DNA of 49,274 bases from contig CAMMNN010000026.1 of the NCBI GenBank assembly GCA_946498245.1, positions 1-49,274 on the forward strand. Reading direction: 5' to 3'. The notes beneath the pieces were generated by a model. That model searched no databases and was not told the origin of the DNA. It saw only the letters and a list, made by a program, of their open reading frames with translations. Made by a program: the position numbers and the translations under genes. The DNA comes from an uncultured Clostridium sp. (GTDB lineage: Bacteria > Bacillota > Clostridia > Lachnospirales > Lachnospiraceae). Position 1 is the first letter of the stretch, and each line of letters opens with the position of its first letter. Positions 49,224 through 49,274 of the stretch are shown here, one piece after another.

Positions 49224-49274
49224 TAGCGGAAGGGAGATTCGAACTCTCGACACTACGGGTATGAACCGTATGCT
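49224..49274 (-). tRNA. tRNA with CAT anticodon, probably Met (partial, 3-prime part)
   Basis: Minus strand, running off the window. The anticodon loop TTCATAC gives CAT (49263-49261); the T-loop is GTTCGAATC, and the acceptor end TTCCGCT with discriminator A lies at 49230-49224. CCA is not encoded. The T-stem has one A-C mismatch as written. CAT could be elongator Met, initiator or the Ile2 type; the 5-prime half, needed to tell them apart, is not in the window. Confidence 0.85.

Noticed and set aside
1..49274. CRISPR array
   Set aside because: No series of regularly spaced repeats was seen; the only near repeats are the pair at 44737/45253 and short motifs.

Overview
The window looks like a piece of chromosome from a spore-forming, anaerobic gut-type clostridium, most probably a Lachnospiraceae relative. 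The pointers are a cotJA-cotJB-cotJC spore-coat operon, an ATP-dependent pyruvate phosphate dikinase, Firmicutes-style strong Shine-Dalgarno sequences, many TTGnnn-17-TATAAT promoters, a TRAP/KDG catabolic operon and c-di-GMP signalling beside CotH-type proteins. The species cannot be named from the sequence alone.

Layout. 1-55 is the 3-prime end of a group II intron. 164-3067 is a copper module on the minus strand (csoR-copA), with a CopZ-like domain fused to the end of CopA and a CsoR operator inside the promoter. 3087-7284 carries a FliB-like lysine methylase and ppdK, the latter behind a structured leader RNA. 7388-17288 is a seven-gene operon (VTC domain, DUF4956, CotH, glycosidase-like protein, HEAT protein, processive GT2, sensor-EAL) that reads as a c-di-GMP-linked surface-polysaccharide system; it is the best candidate for an under-described system here. 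17326-18092 has a broken winged-helix remnant and a RelB/YoeB-type toxin-antitoxin pair.

18140-28950 is a catabolic region. A YheO-like regulator, an amidohydrolase and a RidA protein run leftward. A TRAP transporter, MBL hydrolase, DUF362 protein, class V aminotransferase-fold enzyme, KDG kinase and KDPG aldolase run rightward, suggesting import and breakdown of an unidentified (perhaps amino) sugar acid to pyruvate and glyceraldehyde-3-phosphate. An AraC regulator and two very small ORFs follow. 30864-36434 holds two Gfo/Idh/MocA oxidoreductases, a VOC protein, an NCS2 nucleobase permease, a TPR protein and a DUF4037 nucleotidyltransferase-like protein. 36504-38645 has a promoter, a roughly 200-nt multi-hairpin RNA, a phenylacetate-CoA-ligase-like enzyme and an ACT-domain protein.

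38729-43786 contains the cotJ operon behind a large inverted repeat, a carbamate kinase, a CPBP protease, a GT2 glycosyltransferase and a PAP2 phosphatase. 44033-45331 is an accessory patch: an orphan HNH-type nuclease with a toxin-like N-terminus, then a type I toxin-antitoxin locus (40-aa hydrophobic peptide plus a convergent antisense RNA) bracketed by ~40-bp direct repeats. 45332-47427 is a divergent MurR/RpiR regulator and NAD-dependent epimerase. The right end holds a cell-wall-binding/YD-repeat surface protein that seems to lack a normal start, a small XRE regulator with a nested operator, and the 3-prime part of a tRNA-Met gene.
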